Assembly: GCF_003130255.1 (NCBI RefSeq)
Contig: NZ_NRCN01000001.1
Coordinates: forward strand, 682,001-746,000
Origin: Aggregatibacter kilianii
GTDB taxonomy: Bacteria > Pseudomonadota > Gammaproteobacteria > Enterobacterales > Pasteurellaceae
DNA: 64,000 bases
Direction: 5' to 3'
Shown here: piece after piece, positions 20,493 through 28,997 of the stretch
Position numbering within the stretch: the first letter of the stretch is position 1
Layout of the letters: every line of letters starts with the position of its first letter
Translations under genes and position numbers: made by a program
Notes under the pieces: model-generated
Told to the model about the DNA's origin: nothing
The model's database searches: none
Seen by the model: the letters and a program-made list of their open reading frames with translations, nothing else

Positions 20493-20807
20493 ATGAGAAA
20501 TCAAAATTTGCCATCGGGCTTCAGCCCTTTCACTTGGGCGATTGCCGGCTTTTGCTTACCGATATTATTGTGGCCGTTGGCGCTGTTAATTTCACCTAAT
20601 TTATTGAACAATCCAAACCTAAGCGACAATCAAATTACCGCCATGTCAGTCTTTCTTTGGGGCTATCCCTTCGTTCTTGGCATCGTGGCGCGAATTTTCT
20701 ATAAACTCCATCAACGCCGCCCTGCTCTGGCTCGCAAGGGTTTAGCCCTAAGTGCGGTCATTTTTTACGGCGTTTTATACTACGTAGCCACCGTTGGATT
20801 TAACTAA
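20493..20807 (+). CDS. Small multi-pass membrane protein, opposite strand inside glpEGR
   Basis: A 104-residue hydrophobic protein with about three transmembrane segments (roughly residues 12-35, 48-68 and 80-102). The ATG at 20493 has a strong GGAGAAAAA ribosome site; upstream ATGs lack one. It runs opposite to the flanking glpG and glpE genes, and its stop overlaps the glpE stop by a few bases. I do not recognise a named family. The good ribosome site and codon-like composition support a real gene rather than a shadow, but function is unknown. Confidence 0.75.
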   Translation: MRNQNLPSGFSPFTWAIAGFCLPILLWPLALLISPNLLNNPNLSDNQITAMSVFLWGYPFVLGIVARIFYKLHQRRPALARKGLALSAVIFYGVLYYVATVGFN

Positions 20808-21130
20808 TAGCCCGTATCCAACGGCAGTTTTCCCTTTTCCCAAGCCGCAAAGCCACCTTGCAGGCTATAAACCTTTTCATAGCCGTGGCGCAATAAAAAC
20901 GCAGCCACATTACGACTACTAATGCCGTGATAGCAACTGAGAATAATCGGCTGATCATAATTATACGAGGCCTCAAAATTTGGCCAACTGAGCTCCGTTA
21001 AATTAAACGCGCCTTTGGGATGGGCATAACTAAAGGTTTGTGCATCACGCACGTCCGCCAGCACAGCATCTTCATCATTTTGAAGCATTTCCCATGCTTG
21101 TTGCGGTGTAATTTCAATAAATTCTGTCAT
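20804..21130 (-). CDS. glpE: Thiosulfate sulfurtransferase GlpE (rhodanese)
   Basis: A 108-residue single-domain rhodanese that transfers sulfane sulfur from thiosulfate to cyanide or dithiols such as thioredoxin. The catalytic cysteine is C66 in the active-site loop CYHGIS. ADVRDA and the LQGGFAAWE segment are standard rhodanese blocks. Length equals E. coli GlpE. It heads the glpE-glpG-glpR group, but a convergent gene lies between it and glpG, so co-transcription with glpG is doubtful. Confidence 0.93.
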   Translation of the reverse strand: MTEFIEITPQQAWEMLQNDEDAVLADVRDAQTFSYAHPKGAFNLTELSWPNFEASYNYDQPIILSCYHGISSRNVAAFLLRHGYEKVYSLQGGFAAWEKGKLPLDTGY

Positions 21131-21432
21131 TTTTTATTCAGTAAACTTAGTGGGCTTTATGCCCGACACTATAAAAATATTTATCTGCATATGCTATGGC
21201 AATCGCCGATGCCAAGAAACACCAGTGCAACGAGAACGGCCACATCATAGTTTTTTCCAAAGAGAGATAAAAATAAATAGCTAAAAAGGGATGCAAAATT
21301 AACCATTTCCCGCTGAAATTTCAACGTTTTTTTATACTATTCATAAAATACAAAAAAACATGGAAAAAACTGACCGCACTTCGTGTAACATAAGACCGAT
21401 AGTTAAAGTAAGGTCGGTTTTGAGAATGTTTT
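21131..21432. other. Spacer between glpE and tetR-like gene
   Basis: About 300 bases with a short GGGC/GCCC hairpin near 21151-21163, one uptake signal near 21374 and a 33-codon minus-strand open frame (about 21147-21248). That frame encodes a hydrophobic peptide without a convincing ribosome site. I see no supported gene. Confidence 0.4.
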
Positions 21433-22029
21433 TTAATTAAAGGTGTCAGGCTGCATTTTTTGTTGATAGGCAATACCATGCATAAAAAGCTGCAACACAT
21501 CTTTAAAGAGCTGTTGTTCCTTGCCGACATAATGCTGTTGCAAGACGGAAGAATGAATCATTTCATCCATTTTTTGAATCAACACATCAATTAAAATCAC
21601 AGGAAAATCATCACGTACGCTTTTGCGTTTTTGTAACGTACTGAAAAAATAGTGCATATAGTGATATTTTTCTTGTGCCATTTGCCGAAAAAAAGCCTGT
21701 AAGGTTTCATCTTGATCATGATTTAAATCATGTAATACGGCGGCAGAATACAACGTGGCCATGGATTCTTGCTGCATAGTCAAAATTTGCTGAATCACCG
21801 TGGTTAAATCTGCCTCCGTGGCTAACAGTCTGTCAAATTCCCACCGCATATTATTTTTTTGTTCTTCAAAAATACATTTCACTAAATCTTGCTTGGTGGA
21901 GAAATATTTATAAAACGTCACTCGACTCACCCCTGCTGCCCGACAAATTTCTGCGACAGAAGTTAATCTCCAGCCTTGTTGATAAAACAGTTCAGTGGCA
22001 ACCTGTTTCAAAAAAATATCTTTTTTCAT
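21433..22029 (-). CDS. TetR-family transcriptional regulator
   Basis: A 198-residue regulator with an N-terminal TetR DNA-binding domain (residues about 5-50, with LTSVAEICRAAGVSRVTFYK as the helix-turn-helix) and a variable ligand domain rich in aromatic and His residues. The ATG at 22029 has a perfect AAGGAG ribosome site; the frame extends nine codons further without one. It is divergent from the TonB-receptor/ABC/MFS block starting at 22200, so it probably controls that block and itself from the shared 170-bp spacer. The ligand is unknown; the siderophore or its ferric complex is a reasonable guess. Confidence 0.88.
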   Translation of the reverse strand: MKKDIFLKQVATELFYQQGWRLTSVAEICRAAGVSRVTFYKYFSTKQDLVKCIFEEQKNNMRWEFDRLLATEADLTTVIQQILTMQQESMATLYSAAVLHDLNHDQDETLQAFFRQMAQEKYHYMHYFFSTLQKRKSVRDDFPVILIDVLIQKMDEMIHSSVLQQHYVGKEQQLFKDVLQLFMHGIAYQQKMQPDTFN

Positions 22030-22131
22030 GGTCCGCTCCTTAAGAGGCAATAACATAGCCGAAAGCCTTTAATTGTCAAACATCAAATTTGAGAAAAATT
22101 CTTATTTACTTTCGTATTGTGATTGTGTTAG

Positions 22132-22169
22132 GTTTACATTATTAATCAATTAATGATAAAAGTGTAAAC
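22132..22169. promoter_or_regulatory. Candidate operator between tetR-like gene and receptor operon
   Basis: GTTTACA (22132-22138) is mirrored by TGTAAAC (22163-22169). An imperfect AT-rich palindrome lies between them, 14 of 21 positions symmetric around ATCAATTAAT. The site sits 31-68 bases before the receptor start and is a plausible TetR-family or Fur operator. This is inference from symmetry only. Confidence 0.4.
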
Positions 22170-22199
22170 TTTAAACTAAAATGAAGCCTAGGAGAACCC

Positions 22200-24263
22200 A
22201 TGAACAAGTTATCCCCACGACTCAGCCTCATTAGCCTTTGCCTGATGAGTGCCTATTCTTTTTCTATTCATGCCGAAGAAAGTAAACAGACCACGGTACT
22301 AGGCGAAATCACAGTGACCGGTGAGAAATTTGAACGTAGTCAATCTTCGACTGGTTCAAGCACAACTGTGGTAACTGGTGATCAATTCAAACGAGAAGCC
22401 AATTTAATGTCCGCTATTCAATTATTAAAACGTGATGTGAATATTTTAGATACCGGCTTAGGCAATGACTTACCCACTGTGCGCGGCGTTGACGGGTCAG
22501 GCCCTGCAGTAGGTGCGGTGGCATTTTTTGCGGGTTCGCGCCCACGTTTGAATATGCAAATTGACGGCAGAACCTCCAGTTATAACGAATTGGCATTCGG
22601 TACAAAATCCCTGTGGGATATGAAACAGGTAGAAATTTATCGTGGCGCACAAAGCTATGCCCAAGGGCGTAATGCTATTGCCGGCGCCGTGGTGATGACC
22701 AGCAACGATCCGACACAAGATTGGGAAGGGGCGGCCAAATTGAATATGGGTAATCATCGATTGGCGCAAACCTCGGCCATGATTTCCGGCCCGTTAATAA
22801 AAGATGAACTGGCTTTTCGTTTAAGCGTGGATCATCAACAACGGGAAACCTCTGTTGATTTACCGCATTATAATCCCGTCGGCAACCCGCGTTGGTTTAA
22901 AGCCACCAATACCCGCGCCAAATTACTGTGGACGCCGTCTGCATTGCCAGATCTCTATAGCCGTTTAACATTCAATCATTTAAACGCGCGAGCACCACAA
23001 AGCGAAACAGAGTTACAACCTAATTCACCACGTTACACGCCGGAACGCCCGGTATTCCAAACACGCTCTGCCAGCACTATTTGGGACATTGGTTATCAAC
23101 TCTCAGAGCATTGGAAATGGGAAAATAAATTGGTTTATACACACTTTATTCACGATAGAAAAACAACTTCGCCATTCAACACCGCATTGCCGCCAAATCG
23201 TCGAGGTGTTCCGGCTCGCGTTGATGGCAATGAATTCCAAATTGAACCCATTGTAAAATACGAAAGCGAAAAATACCGTGGTTTATTCGGTTTGTTCTAT
23301 TTCAATGCGAAACAAGATGAAAGTGTTACGATGCTCAACGGACGCATTGCTCGCACGCCGATTACGACAAATTTTAATGATAAAACGAAAACCAAGGCGG
23401 CCTTTGGTGAAATTACCTTTACGCCGGATATTCCGTTTGAATTGACGCTTTCTGCTCGCTATGAACAGGAACATCATCAGCGTAAAGGCAAAAGTGCGAT
23501 GTTTTCCATCAACCGGGATAAGAAATACAATGTCTTCCTGCCAAAAGCAGACATTGCATGGAAAATTAACGATGATCAACGCTTAGGCTTTAAAGTAGGT
23601 AAAGGTTATAATCCGGGCGGTGCCGGTGTAACTTTCGGTGTGCCGTACACCAGCTATGAATATGACGCGGAATATGTCTGGAACTACGAACTTTATCATC
23701 GTTGGACATCCGTAGATAAACGCCTACGCATTAACAGCAACCTATTCTATAACGACTACAAGGACATGCAGTTACCGTTCACTCTTGGTCCAAATTCCAT
23801 CGTGATCCGCAATGCCGATAAAGTCGTTACCTATGGTGCGGAAATCAATACCGAATGGCAGGCCACGGAGAAACTGGCACTCAACGCGGGCATCGGGATA
23901 TTAAAAACCGATATCAAACGTTATCCAAACAGCGGCATTGAAGGGAATAAACTCGCTCGTGCACCAAGTTTTAGTGGAAAAGTGGGGGCCAATTATCGTC
24001 TTCTTGACCACCTAGAAATTGGCACCAATTACAGCTACAACAGCAGTTATTATTCCACTGCCGACAACTTAGCCAATGGTAAAGTAGGGCATTATGACCA
24101 ACTTGATGTTTATTTAGCGTATGACTTTAAGCATGCCAGAATCACGCTTTATGCCGACAACGTGCTTAACTCACGCAAAGATATCTTACTTGTACCGCGC
24201 TCAGGCGACATTACCCGTCAGCCGGAACGTCAAATTGGACTTTCTACCGAGTTAAGATTCTAA
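22200..24263 (+). CDS. TonB-dependent siderophore receptor (FyuA-like)
   Basis: A 687-residue outer-membrane receptor. It has a signal peptide (cleavage near IHAEES), a TonB box (LGEITVTGEK), a plug domain (about 50-165, with PTVRGVDG and VEIYRGAQSYAQGRNA) and a beta-barrel ending in GLSTELRF. The barrel blocks GKGYNPGGA and FYNDYKDMQL resemble the equivalent positions of FyuA, the yersiniabactin/pesticin receptor. The gene stops three bases before the first ABC transporter gene. Together with the next three genes it forms an apparent ferric-siderophore uptake operon. The exact ligand cannot be read from sequence. Confidence 0.88.
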   Translation: MNKLSPRLSLISLCLMSAYSFSIHAEESKQTTVLGEITVTGEKFERSQSSTGSSTTVVTGDQFKREANLMSAIQLLKRDVNILDTGLGNDLPTVRGVDGSGPAVGAVAFFAGSRPRLNMQIDGRTSSYNELAFGTKSLWDMKQVEIYRGAQSYAQGRNAIAGAVVMTSNDPTQDWEGAAKLNMGNHRLAQTSAMISGPLIKDELAFRLSVDHQQRETSVDLPHYNPVGNPRWFKATNTRAKLLWTPSALPDLYSRLTFNHLNARAPQSETELQPNSPRYTPERPVFQTRSASTIWDIGYQLSEHWKWENKLVYTHFIHDRKTTSPFNTALPPNRRGVPARVDGNEFQIEPIVKYESEKYRGLFGLFYFNAKQDESVTMLNGRIARTPITTNFNDKTKTKAAFGEITFTPDIPFELTLSARYEQEHHQRKGKSAMFSINRDKKYNVFLPKADIAWKINDDQRLGFKVGKGYNPGGAGVTFGVPYTSYEYDAEYVWNYELYHRWTSVDKRLRINSNLFYNDYKDMQLPFTLGPNSIVIRNADKVVTYGAEINTEWQATEKLALNAGIGILKTDIKRYPNSGIEGNKLARAPSFSGKVGANYRLLDHLEIGTNYSYNSSYYSTADNLANGKVGHYDQLDVYLAYDFKHARITLYADNVLNSRKDILLVPRSGDITRQPERQIGLSTELRF

Positions 24264-24266
24264 GCA

Positions 24267-25991
24267 ATGAGTCAGCAACACCAACAAATTTGCCAACCTG
24301 TTGCCGCGCAATTACGCGCCTCAATGTGGTTGGCAACCTTCGCGCAAGGCTTAAAAATCGGGATTTGGCTTTTGATGATCCACATTGTGTTCACCGTCAG
24401 CCAATCTCTTACGTTTCCTTATTGGCAGATTTTCTCGCTGCTTGCCATTTCCATTTTGTATTACACCTGCAAAATTAAAGCACACGATAAATCTCATTAT
24501 GCTGCCTTTGAATTGGAAAAAATTCTACGTCAACAGCTTGCAAAAAAAATCAGTCAATTATCGTTAGGCAAAGTCAATGAAATCGGGTCAGGCGGTTTAA
24601 CCAAAATACTGTGCGATGACGTAAACGAATTGCACACCTTTGTTGCCGATGCACCGCCCCTTAAAGCGGAGGCTTATTCCACACCGATTTTCGTGTTGGC
24701 GGCATTGTTTTGGTTAAATTGGCAAATGGCATTGGCTGTGGTGATTTTCCTTGTCGTGTTGTTTACGATTCTGCAACATTTAATGCAAAAAAGTCGGTTG
24801 AATTATCGTGATTACGGTGCTGCTGTGAGCCGAGTCAATAGCGCGATTATTGAATATATTCAAGGCATGAGCACGATTCGTACCTTTGATGCGGGACAAA
24901 GTTCGTACAGTCGTTTTAGCACTGCATTAGAAAATTTTAATCAGGTCATCTTCGCTTTTTTAGCCAAAGTAGGGGCACCAACACGTCTTGCCCGTTCGCT
25001 CTTTACGCCAATGCCGATCATGTTATTTTTGATCGTGTTAGGCGTGTATTTACACTCGCTTGCGCTGCTTTCCACCTTTGGCTTTTTTGCTTTTTTAGTG
25101 TTAGCTGCTGGGTTAATTGAAACCATGCATCCGTACATGGGGCTGTTTCATTTGTTGGAACGCTCCCGTGCCGCCATTGAACGCATTAACGAAATAAAAA
25201 CGTTGGAAAATGCCACCGCACTTTTGCCACGACAAACGCCGAATGGTTATACCGTTAAATTTGAACAGGTCAATTTCAGTTATGGTGCCGACAAAACCAC
25301 GCTACAAGATATTGACTTTATTGTGCCGCAAAATAGTTTTACTGCCATTATTGGCACTTCAGGCTCCGGCAAAACCACCTTGCTCAATTTGCTGTTGCGT
25401 TTTTGGGATATCGATAGCGGAAAAATCACCTTGGGTGGTGCTGATATTCGCCATATGGAAAATGACCAATTGATGAAGTATTGCTCGGTCGTGTTTCAGG
25501 ATAATTTCTTATTTTCTTGCTCTATTGCCGAAAACATCGCTTACGGCATAGAAAATGTAACGGAAGAAGCCATTATCAATGCCGCCAAACAAGCCCGTAT
25601 TCACGACTTTATTATGACCTTGCCGGAGCAATATCAAACGAAAGTAGGTGAACGCGGACAATTATTGTCAGGCGGACAAAAACAACGTATCAGTATAGCC
25701 CGCGCCTTTTTACAAAATCGCCCGATTTTATTGCTAGACGAACCCACTGCCTTTTCCGATGCAAAAAACGAGGCGGATTTAATGCAGGCATTTCATGCGC
25801 TGATGCAAAATAAAACAGTGATCATGGTGGCACATCGCCTGTCTAGCATTACCCAAGCCGATCAAATTATTTATTTAGAGAATGGCAAAATCATCGCTCA
25901 AGGCAACCACCAAGCCTTGTTGCAAACCAATGCTGCCTATCAAATCCTTTGGGCGGAATATCAACAGGCAAAATCTTGGACGATACATTAG
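24267..25991 (+). CDS. ABC half-transporter, YbtP/IrtA-like
   Basis: A 574-residue fused membrane-ATPase half-transporter. The exporter-type transmembrane domain spans about 1-310. The nucleotide-binding domain has Walker A GTSGSGKTT (near 363), signature LLSGGQKQR, Walker B ILLLDEPTA and switch AHRLS. After Walker B the D-loop reads FSDAKNE in place of the usual SALD, so this site may be degenerate. It is paired with the next gene. Exporter-fold pairs next to a siderophore receptor are the YbtPQ/IrtAB type, which import ferric siderophores across the inner membrane. No N-terminal siderophore-reductase domain of IrtA is present. Confidence 0.85.
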   Translation: MSQQHQQICQPVAAQLRASMWLATFAQGLKIGIWLLMIHIVFTVSQSLTFPYWQIFSLLAISILYYTCKIKAHDKSHYAAFELEKILRQQLAKKISQLSLGKVNEIGSGGLTKILCDDVNELHTFVADAPPLKAEAYSTPIFVLAALFWLNWQMALAVVIFLVVLFTILQHLMQKSRLNYRDYGAAVSRVNSAIIEYIQGMSTIRTFDAGQSSYSRFSTALENFNQVIFAFLAKVGAPTRLARSLFTPMPIMLFLIVLGVYLHSLALLSTFGFFAFLVLAAGLIETMHPYMGLFHLLERSRAAIERINEIKTLENATALLPRQTPNGYTVKFEQVNFSYGADKTTLQDIDFIVPQNSFTAIIGTSGSGKTTLLNLLLRFWDIDSGKITLGGADIRHMENDQLMKYCSVVFQDNFLFSCSIAENIAYGIENVTEEAIINAAKQARIHDFIMTLPEQYQTKVGERGQLLSGGQKQRISIARAFLQNRPILLLDEPTAFSDAKNEADLMQAFHALMQNKTVIMVAHRLSSITQADQIIYLENGKIIAQGNHQALLQTNAAYQILWAEYQQAKSWTIH

Positions 25992-25999
25992 AGAATGTT

Positions 26000-27772
26000 A
26001 TGCAATCTTACTTTAATCCCGAAACTCAACGCGTAAAAAGCCTGTGGCAAACTTATCACGCCTTATTTGCCGCCGCCCAACAGCAACGAAGCGCATTCTT
26101 ACGCTGTCTCGTTTTTGCGGCACTGTCTGCAACCTTATTCGGCGTGGCTATCGGTTTGCTGTATCCACTGCTTTTGGCATTAGAACAAACTGAAGCAGGG
26201 CAAAGTGCGGTCATTTTTTGGAGTGTTTTGTGTGGCGGACTTTTAGTCGCCAGCCTCCTTTTCCGCATTTGGGCGGAATATTATGACACTAAAGGCGATT
26301 CATTTTTGGCGACATATCAATTGAGACGTCAACTGGGCGAAAAACTTCGCCGAGTATCTCTTGCTGTCCTCAGTGGATTTCGTGCAGGCGAACTCAGTGC
26401 CGTTGCCATCCAAAGTATTAATGAAGCGACGAATTACGCATTCAGTTTAATCAGCATTCTGATTTACGGCATCGTGACACCGGTGGCTACCGCCCTTTGT
26501 CTTTGTTTCTTTGATTACCGCTTTGGGCTGCTGATCTTCATTATTTTTCCGCTTATCGTGCCACTTTATTTATGGCGGAGAAAAGCTTTCCGTCGTGGAT
26601 TTAGTATTTTGGCAGAAGCTAATCAGCGACTTAAAGGCGAAACCATTGAGTTTGTGCAAGGTTTGGAAATTCTGAAATCAACAGGGCAGACTGAAAACAA
26701 ACAACATATTTTCAACCGTGTGATTGAAGATGTGGCAAACATTCAACGCATCGGCACAAAAAAAGGCGAACGTCCGAATTTGATTATTACCTCAAGCATT
26801 CAATTAAGTCTTATTGCGGTATTAATTGTTGGCACATTTTGGGTGATTTCCGGTAGCGCTCATTGGGTATTGTTAGCCACAGTGCTGATTTTAATTGCGC
26901 GAATTTCAGATGTATTGAACTTCTTTGTGCAAATGTCTTCGCTCTTAGAAATTTTTGTGATTAGCTGTGAAAAATTTGAAAAACTGATGGCATTGCCTGA
27001 ATTGGCGGAAAATCATGGCAGCAGATTACCCACAGATTATCGTATTCGCTATGAGCATGTCCGCTTTGGTTATAATGCTGAAAAAACCATCCTAAACGAC
27101 ATTAATCTAGACATAAAACCTAACAGCCTCAATGCTTTTGTGGGCACCAGCGGTTGTGGTAAAACAACATTACTTCGCTTGTTGTTGCGTTATGCTGATC
27201 CTCAATCAGGGAGAATTACGATCGGCGGTGTCAATATTCGGGATATTAGCCAAGAACAGCTCATGCGCTTAATTTCTGTGGTGTTTCAAGACGTGTATTT
27301 ATTCCAAGACAGCGTATTAAATAACATCCGAATGGCAAAACCCAATGCCACCGATGAAGAGGTGATTCACGCCTGCAAACTTGCCCAATGCCATGATTTT
27401 ATTCAGGCATTACCACAAGGCTATCAAACGCAAGTTAATGAAATTGGGAGTAATTTTTCCGGCGGTGAAAAGCAACGACTTGCGATTGCCCGAGCGATTT
27501 TAAAAGATGCGCCGATTCTCATTTTAGATGAACCGACAGCATCGTTGGATACCCGCAATGAGCTGGCAGTGCAAAAAGCGTTGGATCAGCTGGTTAAAGA
27601 CAAAACCGTGTTGATTATAGCTCACCGACTTTCCACCATTGTGGGCGCGCATTGCATTTATGTGTTGGAAAACGGCAACATTGCCGAACAAGGCACGCAT
27701 CAAACACTCTTAGAACAAAAAGGACGTTATGCAGCGTTTTGGCAATGCCAACAAGGCAACATCACTCACTAA
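26000..27772 (+). CDS. ABC half-transporter, YbtQ/IrtB-like
   Basis: A 590-residue fused half-transporter, presumed partner of the upstream one. It has an exporter-type transmembrane domain (about 1-330) and a nucleotide-binding domain with Walker A GTSGCGKTT (near 381). The rest is complete: signature NFSGGEKQR, Walker B ILILDEPTA, canonical D-loop SLDTRNE and switch AHRLS. The ATG at 26000 follows the upstream stop by eight bases. It overlaps the MFS gene by 44 bases at its 3' end, implying coupled expression. A heterodimer in which one ATP site is canonical and the other altered is common among such importers. Confidence 0.86.
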   Translation: MQSYFNPETQRVKSLWQTYHALFAAAQQQRSAFLRCLVFAALSATLFGVAIGLLYPLLLALEQTEAGQSAVIFWSVLCGGLLVASLLFRIWAEYYDTKGDSFLATYQLRRQLGEKLRRVSLAVLSGFRAGELSAVAIQSINEATNYAFSLISILIYGIVTPVATALCLCFFDYRFGLLIFIIFPLIVPLYLWRRKAFRRGFSILAEANQRLKGETIEFVQGLEILKSTGQTENKQHIFNRVIEDVANIQRIGTKKGERPNLIITSSIQLSLIAVLIVGTFWVISGSAHWVLLATVLILIARISDVLNFFVQMSSLLEIFVISCEKFEKLMALPELAENHGSRLPTDYRIRYEHVRFGYNAEKTILNDINLDIKPNSLNAFVGTSGCGKTTLLRLLLRYADPQSGRITIGGVNIRDISQEQLMRLISVVFQDVYLFQDSVLNNIRMAKPNATDEEVIHACKLAQCHDFIQALPQGYQTQVNEIGSNFSGGEKQRLAIARAILKDAPILILDEPTASLDTRNELAVQKALDQLVKDKTVLIIAHRLSTIVGAHCIYVLENGNIAEQGTHQTLLEQKGRYAAFWQCQQGNITH

Positions 27773-28964
27773 GCAGGATTGGGCAATCCTTGCCACGACC
27801 GCCGGTTTTAAATTCTGCATAGTGGCGTTTTATATGATTGGTCTCATCACCATGTTAAAAGAGATGGGGTTCGATCTTAAACAGCTTAGTTGGTTCTATT
27901 TGCTTGGTGGAATGGAAATGGCGAAATTCATCGTCTCGCCGTTAATTGAACGCTATCGTCTCAAGCGTATCGGGCAATTTCGCGGCTGGCTATGCCTTTC
28001 CTCGCTAATCATTTTTATTGCCTTATTCATGTTGCATTTCATCCAACCGCAACGGGATTTTACACAGCTTATGGTGGCGTGTGTGCTATTGAACCTAAGC
28101 AGTCTATTTTTCGGTTGTGCGGCGTTGGGGCTGACGTGTGCCATCCTGCCTTTTGAGCAACGTGGCTTTGGCGGTGTCATTCAGGTGATCGCAGGACGCG
28201 TGGGTAAAATGCTTGGCGGCGGTTTGGTGTTACTGATTTATCATCATTATGGCTGGCAAAGTGCGGTGGATTTAATCAGTGTTTTTGCACTATTGTTGAT
28301 TCTACAAATTAGCCTATATTCCGAACCCACAGTTGCCGCTGAACCGCAAAATCCGCCATTGCGTTTTTTATTCACACGCTTTTTCCACTTTTGGCAACAA
28401 CCGCACATTTCATTTCGTTGGTTGATTTTATTGTTATTTGTGTTTATGCCTAGCGGCATGGTGGTCAGTAGTTTCGTTCCGCGTCTAAATGCCTTGGGCT
28501 GGAGCAGCCAACACATTGGGCTATTACTTTCAGTATTCGAACCCCTTTGTGCTATCGCCTTTGCTCCGCTCAGTGGTCTATTACTCAAAAAATATTCTCG
28601 GGTTTCTGTCACCCAATGGGTATTATTTAGCCAAATTTTTGCCTTCTGCTTATTTATTTTATTTGAATATGTCGGCACGGATTTTCCTTATCTTATCGCC
28701 GTACCCATCTTATTATTAAGTATGACTTACGCATTACTTGTGCCGTGCTTGCTCGCCATCATCATGGACAAATCCACTCAAACTTACGCCACGCTCGACA
28801 GCTCGTTGCAATTCTCCGTCGCCCTCTTAGGCGCTTATCTGGCCGGTTTTGCATCTCTTCGCCTTGCCTACGCTTTAGGTTACCTAATGGTTTACCTCAC
28901 CGCCACTTTCATTGCTGTTGGAATGTGGAGATTTTTTGGATATCGAAAAGAAGAATTATCATAG
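27729..28964 (+). CDS. MFS permease, YbtX-like
   Basis: A 411-residue major facilitator protein with about 12 hydrophobic helices. The ATG at 27729 has an AAAGGA ribosome site and lies inside the 3' end of the preceding ABC gene (44-base overlap, different frame). There is no other ATG before residue 37. The gene order receptor, two ABC half-transporters, MFS permease matches the yersiniabactin uptake set fyuA-ybtP-ybtQ-ybtX. YbtX-type proteins are linked to metal or siderophore trafficking; the direction of transport is not known from sequence. It is the last gene of the block. Confidence 0.82.
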   Translation: MQRFGNANKATSLTKQDWAILATTAGFKFCIVAFYMIGLITMLKEMGFDLKQLSWFYLLGGMEMAKFIVSPLIERYRLKRIGQFRGWLCLSSLIIFIALFMLHFIQPQRDFTQLMVACVLLNLSSLFFGCAALGLTCAILPFEQRGFGGVIQVIAGRVGKMLGGGLVLLIYHHYGWQSAVDLISVFALLLILQISLYSEPTVAAEPQNPPLRFLFTRFFHFWQQPHISFRWLILLLFVFMPSGMVVSSFVPRLNALGWSSQHIGLLLSVFEPLCAIAFAPLSGLLLKKYSRVSVTQWVLFSQIFAFCLFILFEYVGTDFPYLIAVPILLLSMTYALLVPCLLAIIMDKSTQTYATLDSSLQFSVALLGAYLAGFASLRLAYALGYLMVYLTATFIAVGMWRFFGYRKEELS

Positions 28965-28997
28965 GCTCATAAAGCACCACAATAAGACGTACTAAAC

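Noticed and set aside
21147-21248. 33-codon hydrophobic frame between glpE and the TetR gene
   Set aside because: A short peptide without a convincing ribosome site or recognised family; could be chance or a remnant.
13000-22000. A second copy of the tRNA 3' end as attR
   Set aside because: I searched by eye for the GTTGGGGGCACCA end and found only weak partial matches such as GAGGCACCA near 15645, too short to be an attachment site.
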